The position numbers and the translations under genes were made by a program. Positions 50,401 through 61,469 of a DNA stretch of 64,000 nt are shown here, one piece after another. The stretch covers positions 1,542,767 to 1,606,766 of the forward strand of contig NC_089823.1 in the NCBI RefSeq assembly GCF_035046505.1. Direction: 5' to 3'. This DNA is from Tiliqua scincoides (taxonomy: Eukaryota > Chordata > Lepidosauria > Squamata > Scincidae). Below the pieces are notes generated by a model. It was not told the DNA's origin and made no database searches. It saw only the letters and a list, made by a program, of their open reading frames with translations. Position 1 is the first letter of the stretch, and the number at the start of each line of letters is the position of its first letter.

Positions 50401-53400
50401 CAAGGAAGTTTGCATAAGATTGCAGCCCTGGCATGGAGTTTGCATGTAGAAGGATCAAGTAAGTCCAGTTTATCCATGGTTGTTGTTAGCCCTGTTCACT
50501 CAGTGGAAGAAAAGTGAATCCTCCCTGCTCAGATCCAGGTCTGCCTCTGTGGTGCAAACAGTGCAGGAGGACTGTGGCCTGCAGGCTCCGCTTGGGGGTC
50601 CTCAGCGGCATCTGGGTGGAAAGCAGGAGGCTTGCCAGGAAGGCCCATTTTGGCCTGCTCCAGCGAGGCCGCTCTGATGCTTGCAAGTCAGTGACAGAAG
50701 CCCTTAAAAGGTGGTCAGGGACCCCCCAGCTTACCCCTCTCCTTTCCTTACTTCACCAGTGCTGATGACCAGTTCACTGGCTCCATGGAGACCAACGTGG
50801 TGATCCGCCACGACGGCCAAATCATGTGGGACTCTCCAGCCATCACCAAAAGCTCCTGCAAGGTGGACGTCTCCTACTTCCCCTTTGACGGCCAGCAGTG
50901 CCGCCTGACCTTTGGCTCCTGGACGTACAATGGGAACCAGATTGACATTCTCAACAGCATGGAGACGGGTGACCTGACGGACTTTGTGGAGAACGTGGAG
51001 TGGGAGGTGCTGGGCATGCCGGCCAAGCGGAGCGTCGTCACCTACGGCTGTTGCTCAGAGCCCTACCCAGACATCACCTACACACTGCTGCTCAAGAGGC
51101 GGGCCTCCTTCTACATCTTCAACCTGCTCCTGCCCTGCGTCATGATCTCCTTCCTCGCCCCGCTGGGCTTCTACCTGCCAGCAGACTCGGGGGAGAAGGT
51201 CTCCCTGGGAGTGACGGTGCTGCTGGCCCTCACAGTCTTCCAGCTGCTGGTGGCCGAGAGCATGCCACCCTCAGAGAACGTGCCGCTCATTGGTGAGTAG
51301 TGGCCGGAGCCACTTTTCCAACCAGGTGACTTAGCAGATGAGCCTGATTGGGCCGGGGCTGAGGCCAGCCAACCCCCAAGGCAGGCAGGGCATGCAAGGA
51401 CACTCAGGGGTGCTGATAACGGAGGAGCAGCAGTGGACACCCCCCCCCCCCCGTGTCACCTCCCAGTTCCTGAAGGGCCTGTCTCTTGGTGCTGTGTCAT
51501 GCACTGGGGCCTTTAGGAAGTGTCTGGTGGCAGCACCCAGCATCTGCCTTTCTGCCTGCCTCCCCTTCATGCACACTGAGAGGTGCTGGAGAGAAGGCAG
51601 CAGTGGATTGTCTTCTCTTCCCCCCCTTACTAACCCAGCTGGATCTGCTACCCACGATGGCCCAGTAAGCTGGACAGGGCCCCAGGTCCTAATGGGAAGG
51701 CTTACCAGGGATGGTGGTGGGACAGCAGCAGGGGATCTGGGCCTGCCATCTGGTTTCCAGACATCACAGGGGCCGGCTGACACATGCGCATGCTTTGCAA
51801 ACCATGTGAGAAGTGCCTCAGTGGGGGTCCCTTGCAGGGCTTTTGCCCAGGGTCCCCCAAAAGCTGAAGGTACCAGTACCAGCTCGGCCATCCCGGGTGG
51901 CCTTTCCCTTCCACACTGGGGCTGCTGATCAGTGGCGCGATGCCTGCCTTGTGTGCTGTTGATGCCCTCCTCTGTGAACGGAAGTCGCAACACTTCAGAT
52001 TGGAATGGAGACAGGAGCCAGTCTTGCTTGTCTAAGACACTGAGCAGGTCCTGAGTGAGGATTTGGGAAAATGTGCATGAACCCAAAGTCCTTCCTGGTC
52101 CTCCCTGGCAGAAAGCAGAGAGAGAGAGAGAGAGAGAGACTGCAGCTGCTGCAGCAGAAACTTCCTTTGTGAAATATGGACTGAAGCGAGTTTCAGTGAT
52201 TTAGGAATCACTGACAAGGAACTGAGGAAAGGTCATAAGCCAGGGCTTTAGCGGACAGGTTGGCACATTGACCTTGCTGAGAGGTGCTGGTGACCTGGAT
52301 TATTTTAGAAGATTTCTTTAAAAATTCATGGAGGTGCAGGGGCAGTGTGACCCAGAACGCTGCCTGGCGCCACCTCGGTCTGCTGCCTGCCATACAAAAC
52401 AGAGAGCACCCAGACAAAAGCTGCACCTGCTCCTTGACTGCTGCCATCCAACCCAAAAGTGTGGGACTTCTGGCTTTATTTACAGACCTGAGTTGAAAGG
52501 CATCCTGAGTTTGCTGCTGATGCCATCTGCATCAGTTGGCCTCAAGGATAGGCCCGCCCTGTGGAGGAAGGTGTCTTACCAACCCATGACTGTTGGTCAC
52601 AGTGGCTGTGTGGAACACCAGGTGCTGAGGAACACCAGTGGGGAAGACTGATGCCGTGCTTGGGGACCTTGCAGGCCTCTGGCCGGCCGCTGGATGCTGG
52701 ACTGGGTGGACCCCTTTGGTTTAATCCAGCAGGACGTTTCTTACAGCCTTGCTGATCCATGCCAGATGAATTAGATGAGCTCAGTGCACACACCCAGCGT
52801 TTTTTGTATTTATGGGAGATGCTGTCTGTTTAATGGCCAAGGAATGAGCCTTCACTACTGCCACTCGTGTGGCAGTCAGAGCTGAGTCAAGAATCCTTGC
52901 ATGCAACACTGACGGACACTTCACGTGTTTGTATTTTAGAGGGGGACTGGCTTTGCCCAGAGCTTACCCAGCACATCCTGTGGGGAGGGCCTCTCTTCTC
53001 CTGGCAGTTTAGCAGTGCTGTTGGAGGCAGCGCTTGTCCTCTGGTCTTCTCTCAGAGGCTGCTGACAGGTGCGCAAGGGTGTGAATTGCGCCTGAGTATG
53101 CAAGGATGGCCTTCGCCAGCAGGCCCAAAGCAGATCTGCTCCCCAGCTGCTCATGTTGTGCTCCTGTCATTGCAGGCAAGTACTACATTGCCACCATGAC
53201 CATGATCACCGCCTCCACCGCCTTGACCATCTTCATCATGAACATCCACCACTGTGGCCCAGGGGCCCGTCCTGTCCCAAGGTGGGCCAAGACTCTCATC
53301 CTGCAGCACATGGCTCGCCTGTTCTTCGTCTATGAGGTGGGGGAGAGCTGCAAGAGCCCCAGGCGGGAGCCAGAGCTTGTCCCCAGGGTCCAGGTGGCCA

Positions 53401-53804
53401 GCAGTGGGTCTGCTGAGGAGGACCCTCAGGGCAAGGCCCAGCCTTGCGGAGCCGCCTCGTCCCCAGAGGACGTGCCACTGGCTCGGACTCCTCCTTCGCA
53501 GAGACCGCCCGGCACTCCTGAACAGATGAACTGGAATGGGACGCGTGTGGACCCCGTGCCTGGGGCTGGGGAGTGTGGGGGCCTGGAGCCACCCAGCTAT
53601 GCCAAGAGCCGGTGCCGGTGCCCTCACAGCAGCATCCTTCGGAACGTCGAGTACATCACCAGCTGCTTCCGGGACCAGAAGGCGGCCTCGAAACGGACCG
53701 GGGAGTGGAAGAAAGTGGCCAAAGTCATGGATCGCTTCTTCATGTGGGTCTTCTTTGCCATGGTCTTCATCATGAGTGTGCTCATTATGGGCAAAGCCAT
53801 CTGA
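46904..53804 (+). CDS. CHRNA10: CHRNA10, nicotinic acetylcholine receptor alpha-10, 5 exons
   Basis: Ligand-gated cation channel subunit that pairs with alpha-9 in cochlear and vestibular hair cells and some immune cells, where it mediates efferent cholinergic input. Exons 46904-46970, 48798-48943, 49795-49949, 50760-51292 and 53176-53804 join to 509 residues. Features: N-terminal signal peptide ([17 protein letters not shown]), Cys-loop C156 to C170 with 13 residues between, vicinal cysteines C220-C221 in [10 protein letters not shown] (alpha-subunit mark), M1 about 240-262, M2 about 267-288 ([20 protein letters not shown]), M3 about 302-325, an M3-M4 loop of about 155 residues, and M4 at the C-terminus ending MGKAI. 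Recalled human alpha-10 aligns throughout except the loop. Alpha-9 is the alternative, but the [16 protein letters not shown] segment and the NUP98 neighbour favour alpha-10. Confidence 0.95.
48165..48260. repeat. Decayed SINE fragment in CHRNA10 intron 1
   Basis: AAAAGTTCACAAAGCAGTTT and GGGCCCACAGTCTTTAAAAA recall the SINE at 7014-7265. Both ends are eroded. The rest of intron 1 (47,481-48,797) has no recognised feature. Confidence 0.45.
48798..48943 (+). CDS. CHRNA10: CHRNA10 exon 2 (N-terminal extracellular)
   Basis: A very long C/T tract leads to TTTCCAG ending at 48797. The donor GTAACA begins at 48944. Encodes [20 protein letters not shown] and [16 protein letters not shown], with a likely N-glycosylation site NVT. 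Phase 1 in, phase 0 out. Confidence 0.95.
49337..49361. repeat. (TG)n microsatellite
   Basis: About eleven TG units in CHRNA10 intron 2. The remainder of the intron is unremarkable. Confidence 0.95.
49795..49949 (+). CDS. CHRNA10: CHRNA10 exon 3 (ligand-binding domain)
   Basis: Acceptor TTCCAG ends at 49794 and donor GTGGGT begins at 49950. Encodes [20 protein letters not shown] and [15 protein letters not shown], loops of the principal agonist site. In some receptor genes this is two exons; here, as in alpha-9/10, it is one. Phase 0 in, phase 2 out. Confidence 0.95.
50026..50343. mobile_element. hAT MITE in CHRNA10 intron 3, 8-bp duplication
   Basis: Left end CAGTGGTGTCGCTACAGGGG, right end CCCCAGTAGCACCACTG (inverted). 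ATCCAAGG is duplicated at 50,018-50,025 and 50,344-50,351. Non-coding, AT-rich centre. Confidence 0.9.
50760..51292 (+). CDS. CHRNA10: CHRNA10 exon 4 (Cys-loop, M1, M2)
   Basis: Acceptor TTCACCAG ends at 50759 and donor GTGAGT begins at 51293. Encodes [20 protein letters not shown], the Cys-loop ([15 protein letters not shown]), [13 protein letters not shown] with vicinal Cys codons at 51,049-51,054, M1 ([19 protein letters not shown]) and M2. Phase 2 in, phase 1 out. Confidence 0.97.
51293..53175 (+). other. CHRNA10 intron 4, no feature recognised
   Basis: Contains an (AG)n run at 52,113-52,139 and a poly-C run near 51,440. The several open frames of 80-250 codons on either strand have no motif, no splice context and no similarity that I recognise. 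Confidence 0.5.
53176..53804 (+). CDS. CHRNA10: CHRNA10 exon 5 (M3, cytoplasmic loop, M4, stop)
   Basis: Acceptor TTGCAG ends at 53175. Encodes [20 protein letters not shown] (M3), a long Pro/Ser/Glu-rich M3-M4 loop with little similarity to mammals, then [20 protein letters not shown] (M4) and TGA at 53,802-53,804. Phase 1 in. Confidence 0.96.
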
Positions 53805-55160
53805 CCTGCCCTCAGGGAGATGAGGGAGCCCTGAGCAGGGGCCAGATGCTGTGCATGACAGCCCCTCCCCCCAAGACCATCCCCGAAAGGAGAATTCACC
53901 CTAGGAGAGAACCACTCAGAGCTGGCCCCCTGGCAAAAGAGCTGGCACCATTTCAAGGGTTTCAACAGCCACGTGCAGTCTGAGAAGTGACCCCCCCCCG
54001 GATCCTTTCTGCCGCCAGGATGTTGGGATGCACCTGTCTGTCTGTCTGTCTGTCTGGAGAGCAGCGACACGTTTTGGGCCAGCAGTGGATGGTTTTCTGT
54101 GGCTGTACAACTGCTGCTGTGTGCATGTTCTTCTAGATAAACTAGTGGTTTAGTCTTCATCAGGAACACTGACTGCTGCCGCCCTCTTTCCCACAGTAGG
54201 GGCATGTGCACTGGTCTGCATATTCCAGGCACCTGTCGTCACACAAGCATAGAGTTCAATATCTGGTGCTGAATCCTGCAAATTTCACCTGTCTTTAATC
54301 CACACACACCTGCAAAACCACGTAAAGGAACCTCAGATTTCTAGTGCTTGTGGAGAAAGGCTTGAAAATAGGTGACTGATGCGTGACAAATCGAGCCTGG
54401 GGACAATCCACAGAGGCCAGCAGTGACATTCTTGCAGAGCAGGTGCTCTGGCGACTTGGCCACTTGCTGCTGCCTCTCCAACCCTTCTGAGGTCTCTTTG
54501 TGGAAGCTGCTTTTTCCACACACCCATTGACCTAGTTTACCCCTCGGGTGGGAATGGTTGGGTGCTGTGAGCTGTGAAGGGAGCCGCATTGGCATGAGGT
54601 CCACCCCGCTGCTGCCGCCGTCACCCAGCTTGACTGTTATGCTCCAAGCGTGACGCCCTGGTGCGGGAGCAGCCGTGACCTTGGGCTCTCAGACTGCTCC
54701 TGCTCAGAAATGGGTGAGTGCTTCTCTCCTGCCCAAGTGACAAGATGGTCCGGGTTTAGTACTGCTGAGGTTTTGGTTTCCTTTGTCTGAGAGTGCGCTG
54801 GAGACTTCAGGCATTTTCAGTAATATTGGCTTCATTTAAAATGTGCAAGTCACACGCAAGTGGAAGTGCACTCACCCCAGGCAGCAGCGCATTCTCTGCC
54901 TCACAGCAGACCCCATGAAGAGAACCTGTTCTTGGTGGGAGTGGATGCCGATGAGTCCTGCAGTTGGATGAACCTCAAAGAGGGGCTGGAAGGCAGAGCA
55001 GTGTTTTTGCTGCTTGGTTGGCCTCTTCAGCTGCGTAGGTTTGGGAGAGGGAGGTGGTGCATCTTCCCAGTGCACTCCATGCCCCTCCCCCCACAAGCTC
55101 AAGACATGAATAAACCCAGGAAGCTGGAAATAATAAAGGTCCTCTGAAGAACCACCTGTG
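53805..55160 (+). other. CHRNA10: CHRNA10 3' UTR with poly(A) signals
   Basis: AATAAA at 55,109-55,114 and 55,132-55,137 is followed by a GT-rich element (GTGTTTGTGTGTTTTG, about 55,159). This layout predicts cleavage near 55,150-55,160. A (TCTG)n microsatellite lies inside at 54,031-54,056. No other feature recognised. Confidence 0.65.
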
Positions 55161-55689
55161 TTTGTGTGTTTTGCTGCATGATCAGGAGCACAGGGGGCTG
55201 GTTGGTCCCTCCAGCGTCTCCCCAATTGGCCTTTGTTTCCCCGGTGCAGGGACTACACTATGGGCCTGTCAGACATTGGGCCATGTGGCTCAGCAATGTC
55301 TCAGCCTGGCAGAAGCTCCTGGGCCAATGGCCAGCCTTGCAAAGCCCAACCCTTGACCTACTATCGCTCAAGGTGGACCCTCTTTGTTTGCAGAAGGTCC
55401 CAGAATGTTCAGTCCCTGACTGGTAGCATCATCAGGCGGGACTGGCAAAGAGCCCTTTTCACGAGCTGCAAGTGCCTCCTGGGCAAAGTGCGTGAGTTAA
55501 GCATCTGTGCGAGTTGAGCAGTGGGTCGAAGAAGCCGTGGCCTCAGACACTGCCCTTGAGAAGAGAGGCAGCAAATACCAAGCATAGTTACGCAGTTAAG
55601 ACAGCCAGCAGCAGGGTGGGGACTACCCATGGTTTTGCACTGAGTGTCACATGTACGATTATATGACTCCAGCATGTAAATCATGGGTG

Positions 55690-55890
55690 CACCCTTGGTG
55701 GAAGGGGGGTGGGGAGGTTAGAGACCAACAAGGCAATGACAGTAGGAATTGGGAAGCATGATGGGCTGGGCTATGACAGCTGGTCAAGCAGAATGAGAGG
55801 CTGCAGGGACGATGGAGCAAAGAGGCAGCCCATCTTGGGGGACTCCGTATACATGTGCTTCAATACAAATGGCTGAAGTTTCCACGCAGA
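55690..55890 (+). repeat. CR1/L3-type LINE, internal fragment
   Basis: Its minus strand matches the plus strand of the long LINE at about 25,670-25,800 (for example ACGGAGTCCCCCAAGATGGG against ACGGAATGCCCCAGGATGCG), so this copy is in sense orientation. It covers the ORF1-ORF2 junction. 55,891-57,090 shows no recognised feature. Confidence 0.6.
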
Positions 55891-57094
55891 GAAGTGCATC
55901 TTCCAGTGCAATGAAGCTGAAGCCCCGTGAACACGAGGCATGAGATCCCAAAGCAGCAGCATCCTGGAGCTGGCCAGCCTGCCTTGGTGCCCTTTCCCCA
56001 CTTTTTCCTCCAACTGCCTTCTTGTGCATTCATTTGCCCCTTTCTCCCAAAGGCCCCCCCCCCCAGTTCTGGCGCTTTGGTTGTGGGCTGCAAAGCCTGG
56101 GGAGAGCCTGGCTGTCTTCTGTGTGGATTGCAAAGGGGGCCTCGAACTGGAGGGGTGGGCCCGCTGCAGCGGCAGAGCCATGGGCTGGATTGTGCCGTGG
56201 ACCAAACTCCCTTCCTGGCCGCTTCCTGCTGCCTGCGCAGGGGGCGCTCGGAGGCCTGCCTCACACCTGCTGCCTCTGCTTTCAGCCACAGTCTTTTCTG
56301 CTCCGCTCCCCCATTTCATGCAGCAAGAGCCTCCTCGGGGATCTTGAGACGCCGGAGCCTGCGTGAGAAGCCAGGTTCCCAGTGAAGTCAGAGGCAGAGC
56401 AGCTGCAGGCAGCCTGGCATGCGGGCCTTCGTGCCACGCTTCTCGTGGCTCTGCCAGGTGCCATCTGCCTGCGGCCCAGGCCTGGCTCCAAGGGTCTGGC
56501 TGGCCGAGCAGCTTCTCCTGCTGCAGGCTGCAGCTCAGCTGCTCCGCCTCTTGGGCAGGAGAGGCCTCACACTGGCTGCTAGTCAGGAGGGCTGCAGAGA
56601 CCCTCCCCACTTGGAGACAGAGTGCCTCTGAGAGCTGGGTGCCCGTGGGCGCAGCAGTGAAGTGCCCTGTTGCCTTCACGCCTACCTCTGTGGACCTCCT
56701 GGGGGCACCTGGCTGGCCACTTGGGCTCTTCATCTTCCTAGGTTTTCAGGAAAGTATCTGGCAGCCACACCGCTAGCCACAACACAAAAGGAGTGAGGAA
56801 CAGATCTTGCGTGCCCCCCCCCCAGGAAGAACACAGCCTCTGAGGTGGGGCAGTTGTGTGATGCTCAACTCCAGGAACTCGGAAACCTTAGTGGGGGCTG
56901 TTCACAACCACAGACCTGAGGGTCGCAGAATAGACGGGATGAATAATTCACCCCATGATCAAAGGTGGAACCACAATTCAGCACTCTGCAAGGGCCTCCC
57001 CACCCCCAGGCTGCTTCTGCATTTCATGGAACAAAGCATTGCAGGACCTTTCAGTGTCACTGCAACTCTGCAAGCGCCCCTCCCCCCACGGCAC

Positions 57095-57640
57095 TCTTAG
57101 AATTACAGAATCATTATGTTGGAAGGGGCCTCATAGGTCATCTCGTCCAACCCCCTGCCTTAGGCAGGAAATCCTCTTAAAGCATCTCCAGCAGGTGCTT
57201 GGCGAGCCTCTGCTTGAAGATCTCCAGTGAGGGAGAGTCCACCACCTCTCTCGGCAATCTGTTCCACGGCCAAACCGCCCTTTTTCCTGCTGTCTAATGG
57301 AAATCTCCTCTCTTGCAGTTTGCACCCTTTGGTTCCAGTTCTGTTTTCAGAGACAGCGGAGAACAAATTATTCCCTTCTTCCATATGACAGCCCTTTAGG
57401 TGTTTGAAGACAGCTCTCAGATCCCCTCAGCCTTCTCTTCCCCAGGCTGAACATGCCAAGTTCCCTCAACCTTGCTTCATAGGGCTTGTCCTCCAGCCCC
57501 CTGATCATCCTCCTTGCTCTCCTCTGAACCTGCTCCAGTTTGGCTGCATCTTTCTTAAAGCAGGGTGCCCAGAACTGGGCACAATACTCTTTCCAACCCG
57601 GTGTGTGTTTTGGCCGTACACACTCCGGTTGCTCCTGTTC
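57095..57640 (-). repeat. CR1 LINE, 3' fragment (antisense)
   Basis: Starts GAATTACAGAATCATTATG, the reverse of the CR1 3' tail, then TTGGAAGGGGCCTCATAGGT and GTCCAACCCCCTGC. The minus-strand frame reads [20 protein letters not shown] and [14 protein letters not shown], the C-terminal end of CR1 ORF2. Confidence 0.92.
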
Positions 57641-58139
57641 CTGTCCCACCAGAGAAAATGTCACGTTCTTATCATCTTGGACAGTGGAATTAAATATTCT
57701 GAGATGCCAGAGGCAAGGAAGGAAGGAGCAGTCTGCTGAAAGATGCCTTGCTGGGTGTGATGGGATGCTGAGGGTGGGTGGTGGTGCTGGTGGGGAAACA
57801 AGCATTTTTTTTGGGGGGGGGGGGAACGACCCACATTACTGATGCCAAAGAGCGAGCAGGAACTGCGGCAGCAAAGTGACACTATCAGGAATGAACTCTG
57901 AACACAAATTCCAGCATGATTTGTTCCTGCAGACTCGCGTCTCTGTCAGGCCAGCCAACTGAAGTGATCACCTCAGGCAGCAAGTGGGGGGTGGCCATTC
58001 TGTCTGCCGCTGGCCTCCACCTTCCGCTCCCTCGATTGGAAAAGGAAGAGGAAACATGGAGGTGAAGAGCATGCTGAGCTAGAACACTGAGGCGTGGGAG
58101 AAGCAAAGCTTGCACAGCATCAGGTAAGGGAGGCACCTT

Positions 58140-58604
58140 TTAAAAAGGTATAGCCAAACTGGAGCAGGTTCAGAGTACAGCGACGAGGATGATCGGTGGC
58201 CTGGAGAACAAGCCCTACGAGGAAAGGTGGAGAGAACTTGGCCTGTTCAGCCTGGAGAAGACTGAGAGGGATCTGAGAGCTCTCTTCAAAGACCTGAAGG
58301 GCTGTCATGTGGAAGGGACACATTTCTTCTCAACTGCCTCTGAAAGCAGAACTGGATCCAAGGAATACAAACTGCAGAGAAGAGATTACGACTGGGCATC
58401 AGGAAAAATTTTCTGACCACCAGGGTGGTTCGGCAGTTGAACAGCTTGCCGAGGGAGGCGGTGGACTCTTCTTCACTGGAGATCTTTAAGCAGAGGCTCA
58501 ACAAACACCTGTTGGAGGTGTTCTAGGAAGTTTTCCTGCTGCAGGCAGGGGGTTGGACTAGATGACCTTTTAGGTCCCTTCCAACTTTATGATTCTATGA
58601 TCTG
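58140..58604 (+). repeat. CR1 LINE, 3' fragment (sense)
   Basis: Begins GCCAAACTGGAGCAGGTTCA and continues with AACAAGCCCTACGAGGAAAG, CTTGGCCTGTTCAGCCTGGA and GGTTGGACTAGATGACC. It ends in CCTTCCAACTTTATGATTCT ATGAT, the CR1 tail. Opposite orientation to the copy at 57,095. Confidence 0.93.
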
Positions 58605-58691
58605 GCTTTTTCCATGAAACCTTTGGTGCTACCCCCTAGTCTCCCAACCCTACCTTAATGCAGTTACCAGAGTGGGCACAGAGGCCTCCAG

Positions 58692-59525
58692 CACTGGCAT
58701 ACCTAGGAAGGGGCAAGCGGGGCAAATGCCCCGGGCGCCGACCATCCAGGCGCACCTCAGAACCTCGCCCCACCCCCGCCAGGAGGAGGCACCCAGGAGC
58801 ACTGCAAAGAGGCAGCTTGCCGCCTCTCTGTCAGCACCCGGGCGCCGACTGAGCGGCCCCCTCCCCTCCCTTCTTCCTTTATAGGAGGATAGGAGACAGG
58901 CACCCTAGAGTGGCACTTACGCTCTAGGGCGCCCATCTCATCTCCTCCTATAAAGGAGGAGTGGAGAGGGGGCGGTCCAGTCGGCACCGAGACGCTGCCT
59001 GGGAGGCAGCGTCCGGTTGCCTCCCAGGAGCACTCCTGGGCGCCCCTGCTCCGCCTCTGAGGGTGTCCCTCAGGGGTGGAGCGGAAGCGGCACGCGCCCC
59101 CCCGACTTCGGAGGGAATGCGCGCTGCTTCCCAGCCGGGTCGCCTTGCTCCACCGCTGAGGGCGTCCCTCGGGCAGAGCAGAAGTAGCGCGCACCCCCTC
59201 CGACTTCAGAGGGGACGCGCACAGCTTCCCGGCCCCCACGGGGCCTTCCGCGCAGCTTACAAGCTGGGAGCAGCCCCAGACCGCTGCCATGGAGACCCCC
59301 GTGGTGCGGAAGGCTCCGTGGCGGCCTCGGCCGCCTCCTCCGTTCCCCCGTTTTCGAAGGGAGAACGGAGGAGGCAGCTGCACGGAAGTAATTGCGGTGA
59401 TGACGACGTCACCGGAATTACTTCCAGGTCACGTGTGCGGGGGCGGAGAAGGGGGGCAAAACGGGGGGGTGGGGGTGGAATTCTGGGTGTTGCCCCAGGT
59501 GCGGGGACCCCCAGGAACGCCACTG
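58692..59525. mobile_element. hAT element, non-autonomous, 8-bp duplication
   Basis: The left end CACTGGCATACCTAGG and right end CCAGGAACGCCACTG fit the CAGTGGCGTACC termini. GCCTCCAG is duplicated at 58,684-58,691 and 59,526-59,533. GC-rich interior with internally repeated 'CGACTTCGGAGGG'-like units and a 42-bp near-palindrome at 59,384-59,425 (GGAAGTAATT ... AATTACTTCC). No transposase coding seen; the 208-codon frame is spurious. Confidence 0.92.
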
Positions 59526-60054
59526 GCCTCCAGGACGCAAGGTTGGATAAAGGATCATCTAATCCACTCCCTCCTTGAAGAAGTACCTAGAAGCTTCAAT
59601 ACGTATGTCTTGCTTGGAACAGCACTGATGTGGTCAGCATCCGCTATTGACATCCTGATGACTTTACCTCGAAGTAAGCTCACTCATTTAAAACAATTTG
59701 CTTCTACAAATGTAGTTCAGGATTTTAGCCACAGATGGAGAGTCCCCCCTCCTTAAATTTAACTTGCATCCAGCTTTCTAGGATTTCAGCCCAGGTGCTT
59801 ATGCGGTTATTGTACAAACCTGATGCCACTTTTCTCCCCCTACGGCTGACACAGAAGGCTCAGAAGACGGGCGGTCCAGCCCCTCACCCACTTCTGAGAA
59901 TCCCTGTTTGTCCCAGCTTCTGGCCTGGATGATGGTGCCTGAAAACTCAGGATGAAAATGAATGAGCACCGAGAAGAGCCACCAGGAAAGAAATCTTCCT
60001 TTGTGATGGTATCACCATAGCTTTTGTGCAATGCAATTCTGCAGACCTTTTCTC

Positions 60055-60730
60055 AGTGGTGTACCTAGAGGAGGGCAAGCAGGGCAAATGCCCCGGGCGC
60101 TGTGCTGGGGGTGATGCTGCGACCTGCACCCTCCTTGATATTGGAGAGTCCCAAGAACTGCGCCGACAGAGCTGCAGGAGCGCAGGCACTGTTAGTGCAG
60201 TTCCACGCTGCCCTGAGGGCTTCCATTGGAGCCAGAGAAGCAGTGCACGTCTCCTCTGAAATCGGAGGAGGTGCACATCACTTCCCACCACCCCAAGTGC
60301 CACCCCTCCTCTTCCTCCCGGCAGGCAGCGCTCAAGTCACTGGGGATCTGCGTCAAGGGTGGCTGTGCTCCTGCAGCCGCTCTCGGCGTGATTCCAAGCC
60401 TTCTCTTCCCCTTGAAGGAAAGGGGAGGTGCAGTGGCGCCCTTCAGAGCGACTCGGAAGTGGTGGGTGCCTCCTCTGATTTTGGAGGAGACGCGTGACGC
60501 TCCTCAGGCCCCAACGGAGCCTTCTGTGCCACTTGTAAGTGGTGCAAAGGGTTCCATTGAAACGCTTTGGGACCACTGGAAGCGGCAAGCACTGCCCGGC
60601 TCCTGGAAGCAGCGCTGACCTGTCATGGGTGCCATTTTCAGCTGCCTCAAAGTGCTCTGATGGAGCCCTTCGAACCACTTACAAGTGGCATTGGTAGTAC
60701 CACTGGAAATATCACATCATCAGTTACTTC
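60055..60730. mobile_element. hAT element related to 58,692, diverged
   Basis: Starts CAGTGGTGTACCTAGAGGAG then GGGCAAATGCCCCGGGCGC, as in the copy at 58,692. Shares GCGTGACGCTCCTC-type inner text and an ACATCATCAGTTACTTC remnant of the palindrome. The right terminus is not found. Confidence 0.7.
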
Positions 60731-60889
60731 TGGATTGAGAGGCCAGACGCAATGCTATGACCCCCAGTGAGCAGCTCAGGGCAGACAGCAGGGCTTTTTC
60801 GAGTGCACAGAAAGTACATGCTGGAGCTCAGCTGGCCAAGCTGAGCCTTCTGCTGCTGCTTGTGGTGTTGTGTTGCTGGTTTCACTGCC

Positions 60890-60984
60890 GGAGGGCTGGG
60901 GTCTGGGGGTCCCGTGTGTACCACTGGGCACCACCTCAAGTATCACTGGTGGTACAAGAATCATCGGCTGAGAAACACTGCCCT
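60890..60984. repeat. hAT-type MITE end fragment
   Basis: In reverse it reads CAGTGTTTCTCAGCC, followed by TACCACCAGTGATACTTGAG, a typical hAT terminus and subterminal repeat. The other end is missing. Confidence 0.5.
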
Positions 60985-61384
60985 CAGGGTTCCACAAGGT
61001 TTGCCTCATCTCCTGGTGCTGCTTTTCCACGTTCACCTGAAACCCGTGGGAAAAGCTGACCAGAGATTTGGGAGTGGGGCCATCAGTAGGCCTTGAACAC
61101 TTTCCTCTCTTTCGCCTTGAGAATGAAGCAGGTGGGGTAAGGGAAGCCCCAAACGCAGGTGTAGAGGCAGTGCTGGACTGGAGGATGGCGACTGAGGGCC
61201 CAGTCCTGTCCAACTTTCCAGCACCAGTGCAGCTGCAATGCAGCCCCAGGCAAAAGGAACAAATGTTCCCATACCTTGAGGAAACCACTTTGACTGCCTC
61301 TCCATCACAGGATGCGGCACACGCCCCATTGGAAAAGCTGTACTGGCACTGGAAAATTGGATAGAATTTGGCCCCAAGTCTGCA

Positions 61385-61455
61385 ATATCCTATCCACACT
61401 TACCTGGGAGTAAGCCCCATTGACTATAATGAGACTTACTTTGGAGTAGACATGC
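61385..61455. repeat. Fragment of the 'CCAATCCTA' MITE family
   Basis: ACCTGGGAGTAAGCCCCATT and GAGACTTACTTTGGAGTAGA are the inner part of the MITE seen at 18,228-18,315. Confidence 0.55.
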
Positions 61456-61469
61456 CTACGTTTGTTTAA

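Noticed and set aside
51331-52086. 251-codon minus-strand frame in CHRNA10 intron 4
   Set aside because: No domain, no splice sites and no similarity recognised. Expected by chance in GC-rich intron sequence.
58757-59383. 208-codon minus-strand frame
   Set aside because: Inside the GC-rich non-autonomous hAT element, Arg/Gly/Pro-rich with no transposase motif.
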